Shown: piece after piece, positions 53,201 to 64,000 of the stretch | How the letters are laid out: each line of letters opens with the position of its first letter | Numbering within the stretch: position 1 is the first letter of the stretch | Assembly (NCBI GenBank): GCA_020086605.1 | Contig: JACBWW010000045.1 | Span: forward strand, 62,001 to 126,000 | Reading direction: 5' to 3' | Origin: Lanius collurio | Lineage: Eukaryota; Chordata; Aves; Passeriformes; Laniidae | DNA length: 64,000 nt | Notes under the pieces: generated by a model | What the model was told of the DNA's origin: nothing | Databases searched by the model: none | Seen by the model: the letters and a program-made list of their open reading frames with translations, nothing else | Position numbers and translations under genes: made by a program

Positions 53201-56200
53201 CCTTCTTGATCTGGAGGGTGAAGAGGTACCTGTAGAAGGGGACAGGAGCATGCCCTGGAGGGAACTGGGTACTGGGCTGAACCATGAGGGTCATGCCTGT
53301 TCCCATGTCTCAACCCATGGGATACATGTTCACAGGGTCACAGGAGGAGCATGCAGCCCCTGTAGAAGGCTGCAGCTAGGCATCACCATGACCAGTACTA
53401 ATGTCATTGAAATGCTCATTAGTAGTTTTCAGAATTAACATTCCTTTCTCTTTTGGAGGGCATTTGCCTCTCTTGGGGCTGACGTTCTGCAGAAGCAGTC
53501 TTGGTTTTATTCTCAGTCCCTGTTAGCAATGCTTTCTCTAAAATTTTAAGAGCTAACAATGTCATTTTTTAAAATAAAACTGAAGTTGTTCTTTCAGAAC
53601 ACAGGTTGAGGCAAGAGCTGGACTGAGCAGTCAGACTGTGCCCGACTGCTAAAGTGTTTGGCAGTAAACAAATTGCAGCCTCATAAGATGGATGATCCTT
53701 CAAGTGGACTGTGTTTAAAAACAGAGGATCAAGAAAACATATTCTCTGGTTTTGTTCTGTAAAGCATAATACTTAGGATACTTAGGATAACCACTGCTCA
53801 CAGACAGGCTGAGGTGGATAAAGACAAAGAATTAACATACTGCAAAAACACAGAACTGTGTGGTAAGAAAGAAATAAAACTAGTGCTGTACCTGGTGAGT
53901 TCTTCTCTCAGGTGGCCAGGGTCCACTGGGAAAAATTTCACCATAAATTTGAAAAGAACCTCCTTAGGATCTTAAAACACAACATCTTCATAAGTTTTCT
54001 TTTACATGTCTATTGAGAACATTTACAACTCTCTTCACACATGCTGCCTCCTTACAGAGTAAATGAATCTGGACCCTTATAAATCAGGGACTAGAGACTG
54101 CCCCTCCCTCCGCCCCAACCAGTCTGCCCAGGCCCCCAGTATTACCAATGGGTGCAAATAGGGATTTATTTATCTAAAGAATACTAAAGAGAAAATGCTC
54201 CAGCAATTCTTTGAATTGTAAAAATGCCTGTTGGGCGGGGGTTTCCATGAAATGGTGCCAGGGAGCGTGGCCAGAGCCTAATTGCCATCACTGAGGCTGT
54301 GTGCTAAACTCAGCCCTCCAAGCACTTGGGGTGCAACAGCTCCCGTAGGAGGCTGCTTGGGCAAAGGTTTTTTGAGGGATGAATGAGAACAAGCAGACAA
54401 GCTCAAGGCAAAGTGTGTGGAGGGAGGGAGGCAATTATGTAAGCACTGACTGCCACACAACACCCAGAAGGCACATGGTAAAGGAAATAGGTGCCTGAAA
54501 TAATTCCATTTGTGGTGCACCCAGAAAGGGAAGGCTCCTTACCAGGCTTTCTTCCTTCAGGGAAATTAATGCAAACACTGTTCTGCAGCCTCCCCATGGC
54601 AAAGACTGGAGCCATGGCCTCAAGCTCTCAGTCACCTCCCAGCCATCATGTACTTGGGGAAAATATCACAGGGATGGAAAGAGGCCTGTGCTGAAAGGGG
54701 CACTATGCTAACACTGGTCATGGCCATGGTAGAGGAGGTCAGGAATTCAGGTCAGGCTCTGCAGCATCTCCATGGGGCTGGGGAGGAGTGGCAAAGCCTA
54801 CAGGGCACAAGGGGGACCCTGCCTTACATAGGTGCCTGGGCTGCTCTGAGCTGCCAAGGGAAAAGGAGGGCATGCAGGAGCAGTGCCTATCACGCTGCTA
54901 GCATGGCCATGCAGGCACTCAGCCACTTCTGCTCCTCTGCCAAGTTATCAGGTTATTAACAGCTCCAGCCTAAAAGGGTGCTGATACCAGATTGCAAAGG
55001 CAGTGGTATTTCCATGGGATTTTGTATGGATTGAGGTGTCCTTGCAAGCAGTCCTGCCCAGCCTCACCCTCTAAAATGAGCTCAGGTAAGTGCTGGATCC
55101 TGTCCCCAAGCAACAACATTGCATGAATGTGGCTGCGCTAGACTGTCATTGGTAGTGATTTAGAAGAATTCTATTCTTGAAATACTTACTTTTGACTTGC
55201 TTTGTTATGGGTTTTAGTGGTTCTAACCAGACCTGAAATGAAGCAATGAAGAGCTGGGTGAATAAACAGCGCAAGAGATAGGGAATAAAAGCAGCAGCAT
55301 CATAGTGGAATGCAACATGAAACTGTTGGCCAGCTTGGTGCTGTGACAAGTGTCCTGCTGGGCAGCCTCACACGGATGGCTATGGATAGACCCCATGAGC
55401 TGTAGATATCACTGGGGCTTGTGACTCCCCTCCTAACTCCCATTTTCAGGGTTTTTCTGCCATCATATCAAAACTTTCTATTTAAGTTCTCCATGTGGAA
55501 TTTCAGGGAGGTGCAAACAATCCCTCAGCCATGAAGCTCCGGGGCCCTGCACTGCTGGCTGCACTCACCTGGTTCCCAGCCTGGCTGTGAAACTCCAGCC
55601 CGAAGTACTCCTTCTCTGCAAGGTTGAGGTGGCTGCAGGTGAGGTTGAAGAGCGCTTTCCCACAGGATTTTTGCTAGCAAACAAACACAGCACAGAAGCA
55701 GCAGGTTAGGCAATGCTGACAGCAGCCATGATGGGATTTCAGAGAGATGGGGAGAAGTTTCAGCTCCCTATCTTCAACCCTTTTCCTGACCATGCAGCAG
55801 CAATATCTTACTCAGTAAATGCTGTTGTCTTCAGCATGTACGAGAGGACAACTGCATGCTGTGTTCCCTGCTTTTGGAAATCAGACTCCTTCCCATCACT
55901 TCTCTCCTTTATTAAGGAACATAAACCAGAAAGGAAAGCAAGAGAAAAGAAACCTTGTTTTGACTCACTGTTTGCAATTACCACTGTCTGGGCAGTTGTG
56001 ATCCCCAGGATGAGCATCTGCCTGAACCAGATACAGCAATGGCAAACGTGCTTAATTAAGAGCCAACCTCAAACATATGCAGTTAGTCCGTGTGCCCTGA
56101 CAACTGGAGATGAGATACTATTATGGTTAATGGTAATTAACATCAACAGGACCAGAAATCCTGTGCCACGGGCTCTGAGTCATTCCTGAGCTTTAGCAAT

Positions 56201-59200
56201 AGGAATTAAGTTGCACTACATGCTGATAAGGGAGGCCAGGATGTAGTTATTCCCAGTAAACAGAAACAGGAGGGTGCTTTCTTGACTTCTTGCCATGCTG
56301 TATGACACAGTGGCAGAACAAAACAGGAGGCCCCCTACTCTGGAAAATGCTGCAGACAGCACCAAAAATTAAAATGGCAGTGTAGTGAGTTGAACCTGAG
56401 TCGATGGACAGCCTTTTAGACTAATGACGCTTCTCACAATTTATATATTTAAAACGCATGGAAAGGCGGTAGTTTCCTTTTCGTTCCAGCCGGCCTGCTG
56501 GGAGGTGGAAGGGGCCTCCGAACCTTCAGGCCGCTGGGCTGGGCCGAGGCCCCTGCCCCCCTCCCTTTTTCCCACCCGTGGACCCTGGGTCGCCGGGGGG
56601 ATATCCCAGAGCCGCAGGCAGCTAAAACCAGCCATGGACTGCTAGACAGCTAAAAATCATCCGGCGCGGCTTCTTGGGACCGGCAGGTCCCTCACCTCTC
56701 CATGCAGAGCTGACAGTAGCCGGCAGAGTCTCCTGTCTGCAGCCAGCACACTTTGCGCACCATGCAGACAGCAGCACAAAAGAGAGCGAGGCTTTCTCCA
56801 TCGTAAAGCCTGAACACAGAACCCTCTTCAACACAGAAGCTTCAAAGTCAGAGAGAAACGAGAGAGTGAGTTATGTGAGACGGAGCTGGAAATGACAACG
56901 GGAGAAAAAAGGGCGGTGCCGTATTTCTTGGCATAGCTTGAAAATACTTCTTGCATGCAGTAGTAAGAAAATGCAATATCTCAAACTGTTTATCTCTTTA
57001 ATCCATTTGAAGTACATGGAGGAATAGAGGACTCACCTGTGGCCCGTGAAGATTACGAAGAGTGCCTATGCCAGGCTATATAGAAGCAGTGAAAAGTTTT
57101 AAGAGACTTGTAGTGAAGAAAGCTTTTGTGTTCAGGCCAAAATAACTCATCCTTAAAAAGATTAATAACCCCATGAGATGGCCCGTGTGTGGCAGTATGA
57201 AAGAACTGTGATATTTTTCATGAGAGAATGTTTTATACCACAGCAGATGGTTTCTTTCTGGCTGGGTCTGTTGTTGGTTGCAGTTTGGGAACCACGCGTA
57301 GCAGAAGAAACCCTTTTCTCCTTAAGCTTAAGAAAGAGACTTTTCAAGAACTCTGACTAAAATCTCAGGTTCTGTTACCCCTTTGTGTGAGTTAGGTAAA
57401 AAAAGACAGTGCTGGGCAAGGAGAGGAGTTGCTTTAATTCCTTGTTATGTCTGTTTACTTGTAATTCTGTTAGTAATAAAATTCATTCTATGTACTGCAA
57501 CCGTTTAAGTTGGAACCTGTTTTGCCTTGCAGCTCTCTAGTTTTTCTCAATATTTTTTTATTTTCTCCTTATGAAAATAACCGATTTCTTTTGCTTGACA
57601 CATAGCTGCATCAAATCGTGACGGGCAATGATTCACCCCAACAAAACCCTGATATGCCTTCATCAGCTTGTCAAAAGCAGACCAAAAAGAAGCATGGGTT
57701 ATTGCAAAAGCAAGCTGAAGCGGAGAGGCCAGGTTAGACAGCTGCTAAATTATGGCATGTTGGGTGATGGAGGGGAAGACAGGCTGCAGCTCCCTGTGGC
57801 AGTGGCTGTTCCCAGAAGGGACTGGAGGCACCTGACTGCTGGTGGTGATGCACACTAATAACCACCTTTCAGGGCTTCTCCTGGCATGAAATTGCTGCCT
57901 CTGTGCTGAAAGGCTGCAGAAAAGTGATAGCCTAATAACAGCACTCACTCTGCAGCATTCCTGGTCTCCTCAAAATTACTGGATTTACAAGGGTAATTAA
58001 ACCAACTATAAATGTTTATTTCCAAGCTAGCATTTTCTAGCATGAAAGGCCTTGGCCTTTGACAGGCAGCCAGGAAAGACAAGCATTATTGGGTTATTAC
58101 CTACCATATGTCTGCTGGGAGCAACCCACTCTACTCCAAGCCCAGCACTGCCCAGGGCAGGCATCGCAGGACAGAAGTCCCAAACCCAGGAAAACCTGCT
58201 CACTGAGACACAGCTCTGCTGCTGGAGGGGCTGCTTTAGAAGCAGCCTTTCTCTTGTAGAGTGTTGCTTGCAGGTGTCCTGTTTGTGATTTTGGGGTGCT
58301 GAGGCCAGTGCCTCAAGCACTGGGGTACAGTGATGCTCAGCAGCATCAGCCTTGTATTGCACCAAGTGAGAGAAGTGGGTGCGGTGCTGGAGGAGCACAG
58401 TGCAAGGCAGAAGCACGACATGTGGGGCTGTTTGTCCCATGTCCAAGCCTACATGTGCCTCAGAGAATGATGCAAGGCCATCTGAGCAACCACAGGCAGA
58501 AACCTCAGCGTAGAAGGTGAAATGGAGAGGCTGCACTGGCTCCTCCTCTCCTCAGTGAAAGCATCTGGGACTGTGAGCAGAATCAGAAAGCCAGAGGCAC
58601 TTCCAGATGTAGACAGCAACATGTGCAACACATGGGACACACACCCCGCTGTCCCCAGAGGGACTCTGACAGCACCTGCAGTCTGATGGCAAAGCCCATA
58701 TCTGCAGTATTCCACATAGGACAGGCTGCTACACCCAGGTCCATGGTTTAAAGGTGAGCAACAGATTGTGGGATTCGGTGTGATCTTTTCCCACCACCCT
58801 GGGAGATGCCTGCCCTAACAGGTGTGCTGCAGCTGCACACCTGTCATGTACCAAAAGCCCTAAGGCTCCCTGTGCCATTGCTCTTCTGCCACCAGCCCCA
58901 CACACCTCCTGTCAAGGAATTTCCAGCTTTACAAAGGGACACATGACCTCAGGAGACTCTGTCCTTCACTCAGCCTCAGCAACTGTTTTTTCTGGACTTG
59001 TTTGGTTTGCCCAGCAGCATCCTAGGCTCAGCCATGGGGGGTTCAGCAGGGAGAGCACAGTGGGGAGTTCAGAGATGTGCCAAGACCCTTCTTTCCCCTG
59101 CCCTGGGGGCTCAGACCTGTCATCCTGGGAACCAACTTCAGTGCTCAGCTGAAGGAAATCCTGGGAACACAGCAGTCCCAACCATCAGCAAAGATGCAGA

Positions 59201-60925
59201 TGGAGGCAGAAGCCTTCCTGGGTCAGCATCCAGCACCAGGAGAGGAACTTGTTCTCATGCAAAGCAGCATGGAAATTAGACCTTTCTGCACATGCCAGCA
59301 GCTGTGACACCCACGTGAGGCAGGTAGAGATGTTTACACTGAGCATGAGGTGCAGGGGGAATCAGGCCTGCTGTGTTTTCTCTCTTTTGTCCTTTTCCCT
59401 CCCATTATACTGTAGTATAATGCTCCACATTCAAAAGAGCCTTCTAAAGTCAGAAGGGGTTTAGGAAGAGTTGCTTAAAATATCTGCTCAAAATTTAGCC
59501 CAAAGCAGTCCTTTTATACTGGAGAAGTCACTAATTCAGCTATTCATTTGTTGTACCCACACAGCAGCAAATGCATGAAATGCCTAAAAGGGGTTTCCAA
59601 TACCATTGCAGGCTAAAAGAGGAAATGACCAGGAGCTCCTCTAATGGAAGCTATTTGCTGCAACAACATTTCGTGCAGTGCTATAGTGCTGTGTTTCAAG
59701 CAAATAAGAAAATAGAGATGGAAAAAAATGCAGCAACATTGTACCAGCAGCATCTTTTGCATTGTGTCTCACTATGACCTCATCTAATCAATGGGGGGAG
59801 GATGGCAAGGCATTTTAAATTGACTAGTCTAATTTTTAAGATGTCTCCTGGACTAGGATAGATTAATTAAACTAAATCAAACAATTTCCATACTGTGTCA
59901 AGGGATGGAATTGCTTTGTAATCCACTTTTGTGCAAAATACTATCACAAAGAAATGTAGCTGTACATCTGAGAGAGCAGTTTTCAGGCTGCGCTATAAAC
60001 CACAGAACAAGAACCATATAAGAAAAGCAACAGAACTTGAAAAAAAGCCTATTTTATATTAAACACTCTGGTCCCACAGGAGATGCAGGTAAGTACTAGA
60101 ATAAATCTACGTGAATTAGCTAATTCAATTAGCTACTGTGATTATCAAACCCTAGCCAACAGTAAATGTGCAATCACGCTTGTGAAAAGATGCTTCCAAC
60201 ACACAGTCAAGACTTATCTGCTTTCAGTTATATCTATACACATATGCATGAATCTAACACCGTAGATATTAATACCTAACATTCTAAACCTAGTTCAGAG
60301 CTAGCATTTGTTAAATTTGAATTATTATTCACAATGTGTTGTAGGACTCTGCCATACAGAAAATAAGATACAGTGAGGTTTTCCCTTAGCTGTTCACAAA
60401 ACCACAGTTTTCTTTTTCAACTGAATGCCCAGGAAGAGATGTGTGCAGATGTTTCTCGCCAGGGATAACTTGGACAAATATGCTATTTTTATTCTGTTCC
60501 CAGACTTTACTTCCTTGCTGAATGTTTACACTGGCAGCCAGACAAATGTGAGAACTCAACACTTGTCAAGACCATCACTTCATATTAACTGATTTACTAA
60601 AGATGACACCAGATAAGTAAAAGCCATTCCTCCTTTTTCATAAATAATGACAATAACATATCAAAATGCTAATAACAGATATCAAAAACCACTTACCAGT
60701 TAGTACTATAAAATTTCATTTTGAATTTGAGATTGATTTTCTTGTTTGTTTGCTGGGGTTTTTTTTAAAGTTGAAAACCAGAAGCTGTAAGAGACCATGC
60801 AATTCTTGAGAGCAGCAATGACTTGATTATTAACACCAAAAAAAAGTAAAAATATGATACCCACTTACATCAACTACAAAGATCTTCTGAGAATCATCCA
60901 GGAACTGGACTTTCAGGTGCAGCAT
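49211..60925 (-). CDS. FRMD7: FRMD7, FERM domain-containing protein 7, 12 coding exons
   Basis: Join on the minus strand: 60925-60869, 55673-55569, 55232-55190, 53970-53892, 53229-53132, 53007-52893, 52714-52567, 51417-51322, 51036-50873, 50650-50582, 50487-50412, 50245-49211. The sum is 2085 bases, 694 residues plus stop, against about 714 in human. All introns are GT-AG with matching phases. The FERM domain is about residues 2-280, starting [19 protein letters not shown], with [39 protein letters not shown] and the PH-like third lobe [23 protein letters not shown]-adjacent (FA) segment follows ([11 protein letters not shown], about 285-340). The large last exon encodes a less conserved half with islands such as [12 protein letters not shown] and [12 protein letters not shown]. 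In mammals FRMD7 acts at the membrane-actin interface in neurite outgrowth and retina, and its loss causes X-linked nystagmus. It lies convergent to STK26, as in human. Confidence 0.96.
50412..50487 (-). CDS. FRMD7: FRMD7 coding exon 11
   Basis: Residues 325-350, with [12 protein letters not shown] and VSKQ. Followed by a 166-base intron with donor GTAAGT. Confidence 0.95.
50582..50650 (-). CDS. FRMD7: FRMD7 coding exon 10
   Basis: Residues 302-324 ([14 protein letters not shown] ... SLPFE) plus two bases; part of the FA region. Confidence 0.95.
50873..51036 (-). CDS. FRMD7: FRMD7 coding exon 9
   Basis: Residues 248-301. Ends the FERM C-lobe ([26 protein letters not shown]) and enters the FA region ([12 protein letters not shown]). 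Confidence 0.96.
51322..51417 (-). CDS. FRMD7: FRMD7 coding exon 8
   Basis: Residues 216-247 ([20 protein letters not shown] ... HANIS). 96 bases, phase 0 at both ends, acceptor TCCTTGCAG, donor GTAAGT. Confidence 0.95.
51418..52566 (-). other. FRMD7: FRMD7 intron 7
   Basis: A 1.15-kb intron. No named repeat or gene seen. Confidence 0.8.
52567..52714 (-). CDS. FRMD7: FRMD7 coding exon 7
   Basis: Residues 166-215, including [29 protein letters not shown] and [11 protein letters not shown]. Strongly conserved. Confidence 0.96.
52893..53007 (-). CDS. FRMD7: FRMD7 coding exon 6
   Basis: Residues 128-165, with [12 protein letters not shown] and [14 protein letters not shown]. Acceptor CCCCAAAG, a weak pyrimidine tract, supported by phase and protein alignment. 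Confidence 0.94.
53132..53229 (-). CDS. FRMD7: FRMD7 coding exon 5
   Basis: Residues 95-127 ([20 protein letters not shown] ...), the FERM F2 helices. Followed by a 124-base intron. Confidence 0.96.
53892..53970 (-). CDS. FRMD7: FRMD7 coding exon 4
   Basis: Residues 69-94 ([20 protein letters not shown] ...). Phase 1 in and phase 2 out, both confirmed by neighbours. Confidence 0.96.
53971..55189 (-). other. FRMD7: FRMD7 intron 3
   Basis: A 1.2-kb intron. Nothing recognised apart from its splice sites. Confidence 0.8.
55190..55232 (-). CDS. FRMD7: FRMD7 coding exon 3
   Basis: A 43-base exon, residues 55-68 ([14 protein letters not shown]) plus one base. Donor GTAAGT. Confidence 0.95.
55569..55673 (-). 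CDS. FRMD7: FRMD7 coding exon 2
   Basis: Residues 20-54 ([11 protein letters not shown] ... EFHSQAGNQ), the FERM F1 lobe. Phase 0 at both ends. Confidence 0.95.
55674..60868 (-). other. FRMD7: FRMD7 intron 1
   Basis: A 5.2-kb intron containing a solo LTR (56939-57600) and, just beside it, an unexplained GC-rich patch (about 56480-56930). The rest is AT-rich with nothing named. Confidence 0.8.
56939..57600 (+). mobile_element. solo LTR in FRMD7 intron 1
   Basis: A 662-base block begins TGAAAATACTTC and ends TTTTGCTTGACA. The seven bases CATAGCT lie directly before (56932-56938) and directly after it (57601-57607). TG...CA ends, an AATAAA at 57475-57480 and a GCTATATAG motif near 57074 fit an LTR in + orientation, antisense to FRMD7. 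The family cannot be named from memory. The true duplication may be 5 to 7 bases. Confidence 0.65.
60869..60925 (-). CDS. FRMD7: FRMD7 coding exon 1
   Basis: Residues 1-19, the conserved FRMD7 N-terminus. The ATG has A at -3. The start was chosen by conservation, since the frame stays open upstream without similarity. Another ATG lies 10 bases upstream, out of frame. Confidence 0.94.
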
Positions 60926-62931
60926 CCTCGAGCATGCAGCTGGGTGTGAGGCAGGCACAGCAGTTCTAGCAGTGTGAGCCAGGAGCTGGGAAGGGAGCCC
61001 TGACTGCTCTTGCACATATAATTCCCTCTCAGCTGGATGTAGAAGGCTGCAGTCACAGATGTGGAGCGGAGGCTGGAGCAAACAGGCTGACTGCCTAAAA
61101 ACTAATTTAAAAACACCCCAACAAATCAATACCTACCTTGGTTTAAATGTCACCGCTTCAATAAAGGATGTTTTCTGCCTGTGAATTATGGGTGTATTAA
61201 TTAGGGGGAAGATTGGCAGTAACGGGGCTGAGATAAACACTGGGCTCTTACAGCTGGTGGTGAGCAATGCAAGGGCAAAGCAAGCCCATGCTTGGTACCA
61301 CAGGGTCAGGGGAGAAAAGCTGAGCATCTCTCCTGCCAAAGTCACCCAGCAGTGAGTGTCACCTTTGCTCTGCTCTGGTTAAGGTGCACTGGGAGAGCAG
61401 CTGGCTGGCAGCTGTCCTGGCTCTATGGAGTAGGCATATCATGTCCTGTCCACTGAGCAATGTGTGGATGGGCTAATGTACTTCACCAGAGAGTGGAAAA
61501 ATGTTTCCAACTGGACTCAAAACCAGTTGTGAGTCCTTCCCGGAGAGGCAGAGAAGAACTTGTTCCTAATTCCCAGTTCACATCCTGGTTGAGCAGCTTA
61601 GGGAAGTCTCATAAACCTCTGAGACAACCTGGTTCCCAATTCAAATCTGAAAATCCCATGTCCCCCCTCATCAGCTCATCCTCAGAGTGCCAGAGCCAGC
61701 CACCCACCCTCAAACCCCCAGGCTCAGCCCAGGCTGCTGTGTGCAGCCTCACTTGGTGCGGTGGTGAGAACACTTGTGCTGCTTCTCTGCCCCAGGTGCT
61801 GCAGGGCCACAATGAGCTGTCTGACCCCCCTGGCTCCTCTCATCCACCAGAGACCCCCTCACTGAGCTTTTGGGTGAAAGCAGCCTTTGGGCAGCAGCCC
61901 TAATTTTCAGAAAGAAATGCACTGAGTCGTTTCAAAGGCAGGCACTGGACTGTCATAGGGGATCATTATTGTTGCTGCTGGAAAAAGTCACAACCACACA
62001 TGATCCTGTGGGACCCAGAGTGATAGAAACACAGCTTGGCAAACAAAAAAAACCCGCATTTAGTGCTGCAGAGATTTTGCTTGGTGCTCCCTTGCCTGCT
62101 TCTACTGGAACTTCCACTGTAAGTAACTCCAGACCATTCTCCATGGCCTCTCTTACACTTCCCAAGTATTCCTGGGCATGTCAGGACAGATGCTGCCAGG
62201 GTAACATAATACCTTGTAATCTCTGGTGCAGAGAAAAAAAAACATAGAGTTTTAGCCAGCCTGCTTTTCCCTGCAAAGCTGCTCCACAAGGCAGATGAGT
62301 CCATCATGCTCCACTGCCAGGAGGGGATGGCTGTGACCCATGTGCCAGCACCACGCCAAGGACCACATTTCCAGTGCTGCATGTGGAGGTCTTTGTGGTC
62401 TTTTGAAGGGCAGCATCATGTACAAACCATCCAGGGGTGCTCTGGGTGTACTTTCCCTCTGCAGTTTAAAATGTTTGTGGTGTCAAATATTGACAGACAC
62501 TGAGGAGAGGAGCAGATCTCCTGAGTGGCTCTCACATCACAGGCACAGCTCTGCACTGGGAGCATGGTGGAGGCACTGGACTGGCAGGAAGGATGTATGG
62601 AGGTGCAATAGAGGAGTCCCTAACCCCAGAAGAAGCCAAGTTTCTCTGTTACTGGCTTTCCTGCCATGCCAGGGGCACTGACCCTGGTTTCCTCAGATGC
62701 TGTTAGAAGCTGGGCACTGGCCAGTCAGGTTGTGGGTGGCAAAAAAGAGTTGCTATGAAGGAATAAGGCTGGGTCAAACAGGACCTCTGGCCACCCTGTA
62801 AAGCTATCCATGGAGACAGCATGGAGTCAGCAGTAGCAAACAGGATCAAGGTACGTAAACAAGAACTTTTGGCATAGGATACTAAAGGACAGAAGAAGAG
62901 ATGTGGGACAAGCAAGGTTTCCTTGGGGCAG
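60926..62931. other. FRMD7 upstream flank
   Basis: Contains the FRMD7 5' UTR and promoter, which I cannot delimit. There is no CpG island and no obvious TATA box. No other gene or named repeat is seen. Confidence 0.5.
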
Positions 62932-63601
62932 TGTCTTAGGGTGACTTGATGTTGTATTCCCTATCACGGATCGATGCCCAGAAATTTGTTTTGTGCCTTT
63001 TTATGCTTGTAATCTGAGCCTGAGAAAGAGGAAAAAAAACCAAAAAACCCAACTGAAACTGAGCAAGACTTTTCAAAACAGTTTTTTGTTTTCAAGGACA
63101 GACAGAGATAACATAGGCTCTTGCTTTCTGGGCATTGCTTTTCTATGGCGGTGGGAAGAGGAGCATGGAAGTACTCGGCTTGCTTGTTTAGCCAGTTGGT
63201 TTTTTTTTTCTCGGTTTTTCTTCCCTCTGGAGAGAGAGATGGAGAGTTGAATTTTGTTTTCTTGGGACTTTGAATTTTCCTTTTCCCTCTACTGGGTTGT
63301 CTTCAGCATTGGAACACATCAGGGCTGCTCTCCACCAAGGCTTGGCCCCTGAAGAAGTGGGGGGAGCCCATCCCATTCCAGCTCTGAGGAGGAGAGAGAC
63401 ACAGGGAAGACTATAACCTTTTCCCAAGTTTTCCTCTCTGCATTATTATCCTTTTCCTGTGTGTTTGTTAAATAAAAGTTTTATTTCCTTCACTTTCCTT
63501 TGAGGAAAATAATTTTTTCCCCAAACCTGGTGGGAGGAGGAGTGGTTTATAATCTGCCTTTTCTCAGAGTATATATTTCTAAATTTGGCCAAACTGGTAC
63601 A
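62932..63601 (+). mobile_element. solo ERV LTR (avian ERVL-like) upstream of FRMD7
   Basis: A 670-base block begins TGTCTTAGGGTGACTTGATG and ends AACTGGTACA. It has AATAAA at 63471-63476 in GTTAAATAAAAGTTTTATTTC, followed by TTTGAGGAAAATAATTTTTT and CCCCAAACC. That is the layout I remember for avian ERVL-type LTRs. Flanks are GGCAG (62927-62931) and GGCAT (63602-63606), a 5-bp duplication with one mismatch. No internal genes are attached. Confidence 0.65.
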
Positions 63602-64000
63602 GGCATAGAGAGTGTTGCTATCTGAGCAGATGAGAAACATATTTTACCCCCATCTATCTCCTTCTTCTGGAGTGACTTGTGGGCCAGCCGGAACAGCACA
63701 CAAGGGGAGCACCAGGAGTAATTCCACCTCCTGGCCTGAGCCAATGCCAAAGTTCAGCCTGGTATGTATGTCCTCCTTATCTGCAGGGGCAGGGAATAAT
63801 GTGAAAACACTGCAGGAAAGCACTGAACCCATGAAGGGCAAGCACAGCCACAGTGGCAGGTGGAGAGGGACCTCGAGCAGCAGCACCAGACCATGGTGGG
63901 GCCTCAGCAGCAGCATGTTGGAGTGAGTTCTGCTTCAGGGCAGGTTGCTCAGCCAGCTCAGCCCTTGTTTTTAAATACTCTGGACCTTACTATCACCATC
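63602..64000. other. intergenic, nothing recognised
   Basis: The last 400 bases carry short open frames on both strands but no similarity I can name. Confidence 0.45.

Noticed and set aside
60830..61129. FRMD7 N-terminal extension upstream of MLHL
   Set aside because: The upstream in-frame codons show no similarity to FRMD7 and there is no in-frame ATG. The conserved start is at 60925.

Overview
This is a vertebrate, almost certainly avian, nuclear genomic window. Long introns with GT-AG splice sites, a CpG-island promoter, a CR1 LINE 3' end closing in GATTCTGTGA, and several bird-type ERV LTRs all point that way. A passerine is plausible from the LTR types, but that is an impression from memory. 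Two complete protein-coding genes can be resolved exon by exon, and they are convergent as at human Xq26: STK26 (MST4 kinase, + strand, coding 13792-43396, 11 coding exons, 416 codons plus stop) and FRMD7 (FERM-domain protein, - strand, coding 60925-49211, 12 coding exons, 694 codons plus stop). Every exon junction was checked by phase, and both reading frames close without a gap. Everything else is intergenic or intronic DNA with transposable-element remnants.

Layout. 1-9056: gene-free flank, with a probable old CR1-type fragment near 6.3-6.5 kb. 9057-11562: a complete short LTR retroelement with two ~298-bp LTRs and a perfect 6-bp target-site duplication AGGTAG. No gag, pol or env is recognisable inside it. 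Its interior instead encodes a broken Y-box-protein-like reading frame: an Ala/Gly/Pro-rich N-terminal part and a cold-shock domain. 12715-13222: CR1 3' end abutting the STK26 CpG island (13223-14200). 13792-45270: STK26, with a solo ERV LTR (26316-27254) in its 15.8-kb first intron and a ~117-bp T-rich tract directly before exon 2. 45271-47939: short intergenic gap between the two convergent 3' ends. 47940-60925: FRMD7, with a solo LTR (56939-57600, flanked by CATAGCT) in intron 1. 60926-64000: FRMD7 upstream flank with another solo LTR (62932-63601).

STK26 is a germinal-centre-kinase III member of STRIPAK/CCM3 complexes, and FRMD7 is a FERM adaptor of developing neurons and retina. They share conserved neighbourhood, not a known pathway. 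The standout observation is the LTR element that seems to have captured a Y-box (YBX-type) cold-shock gene and then decayed through three TGA stops and one frameshift.
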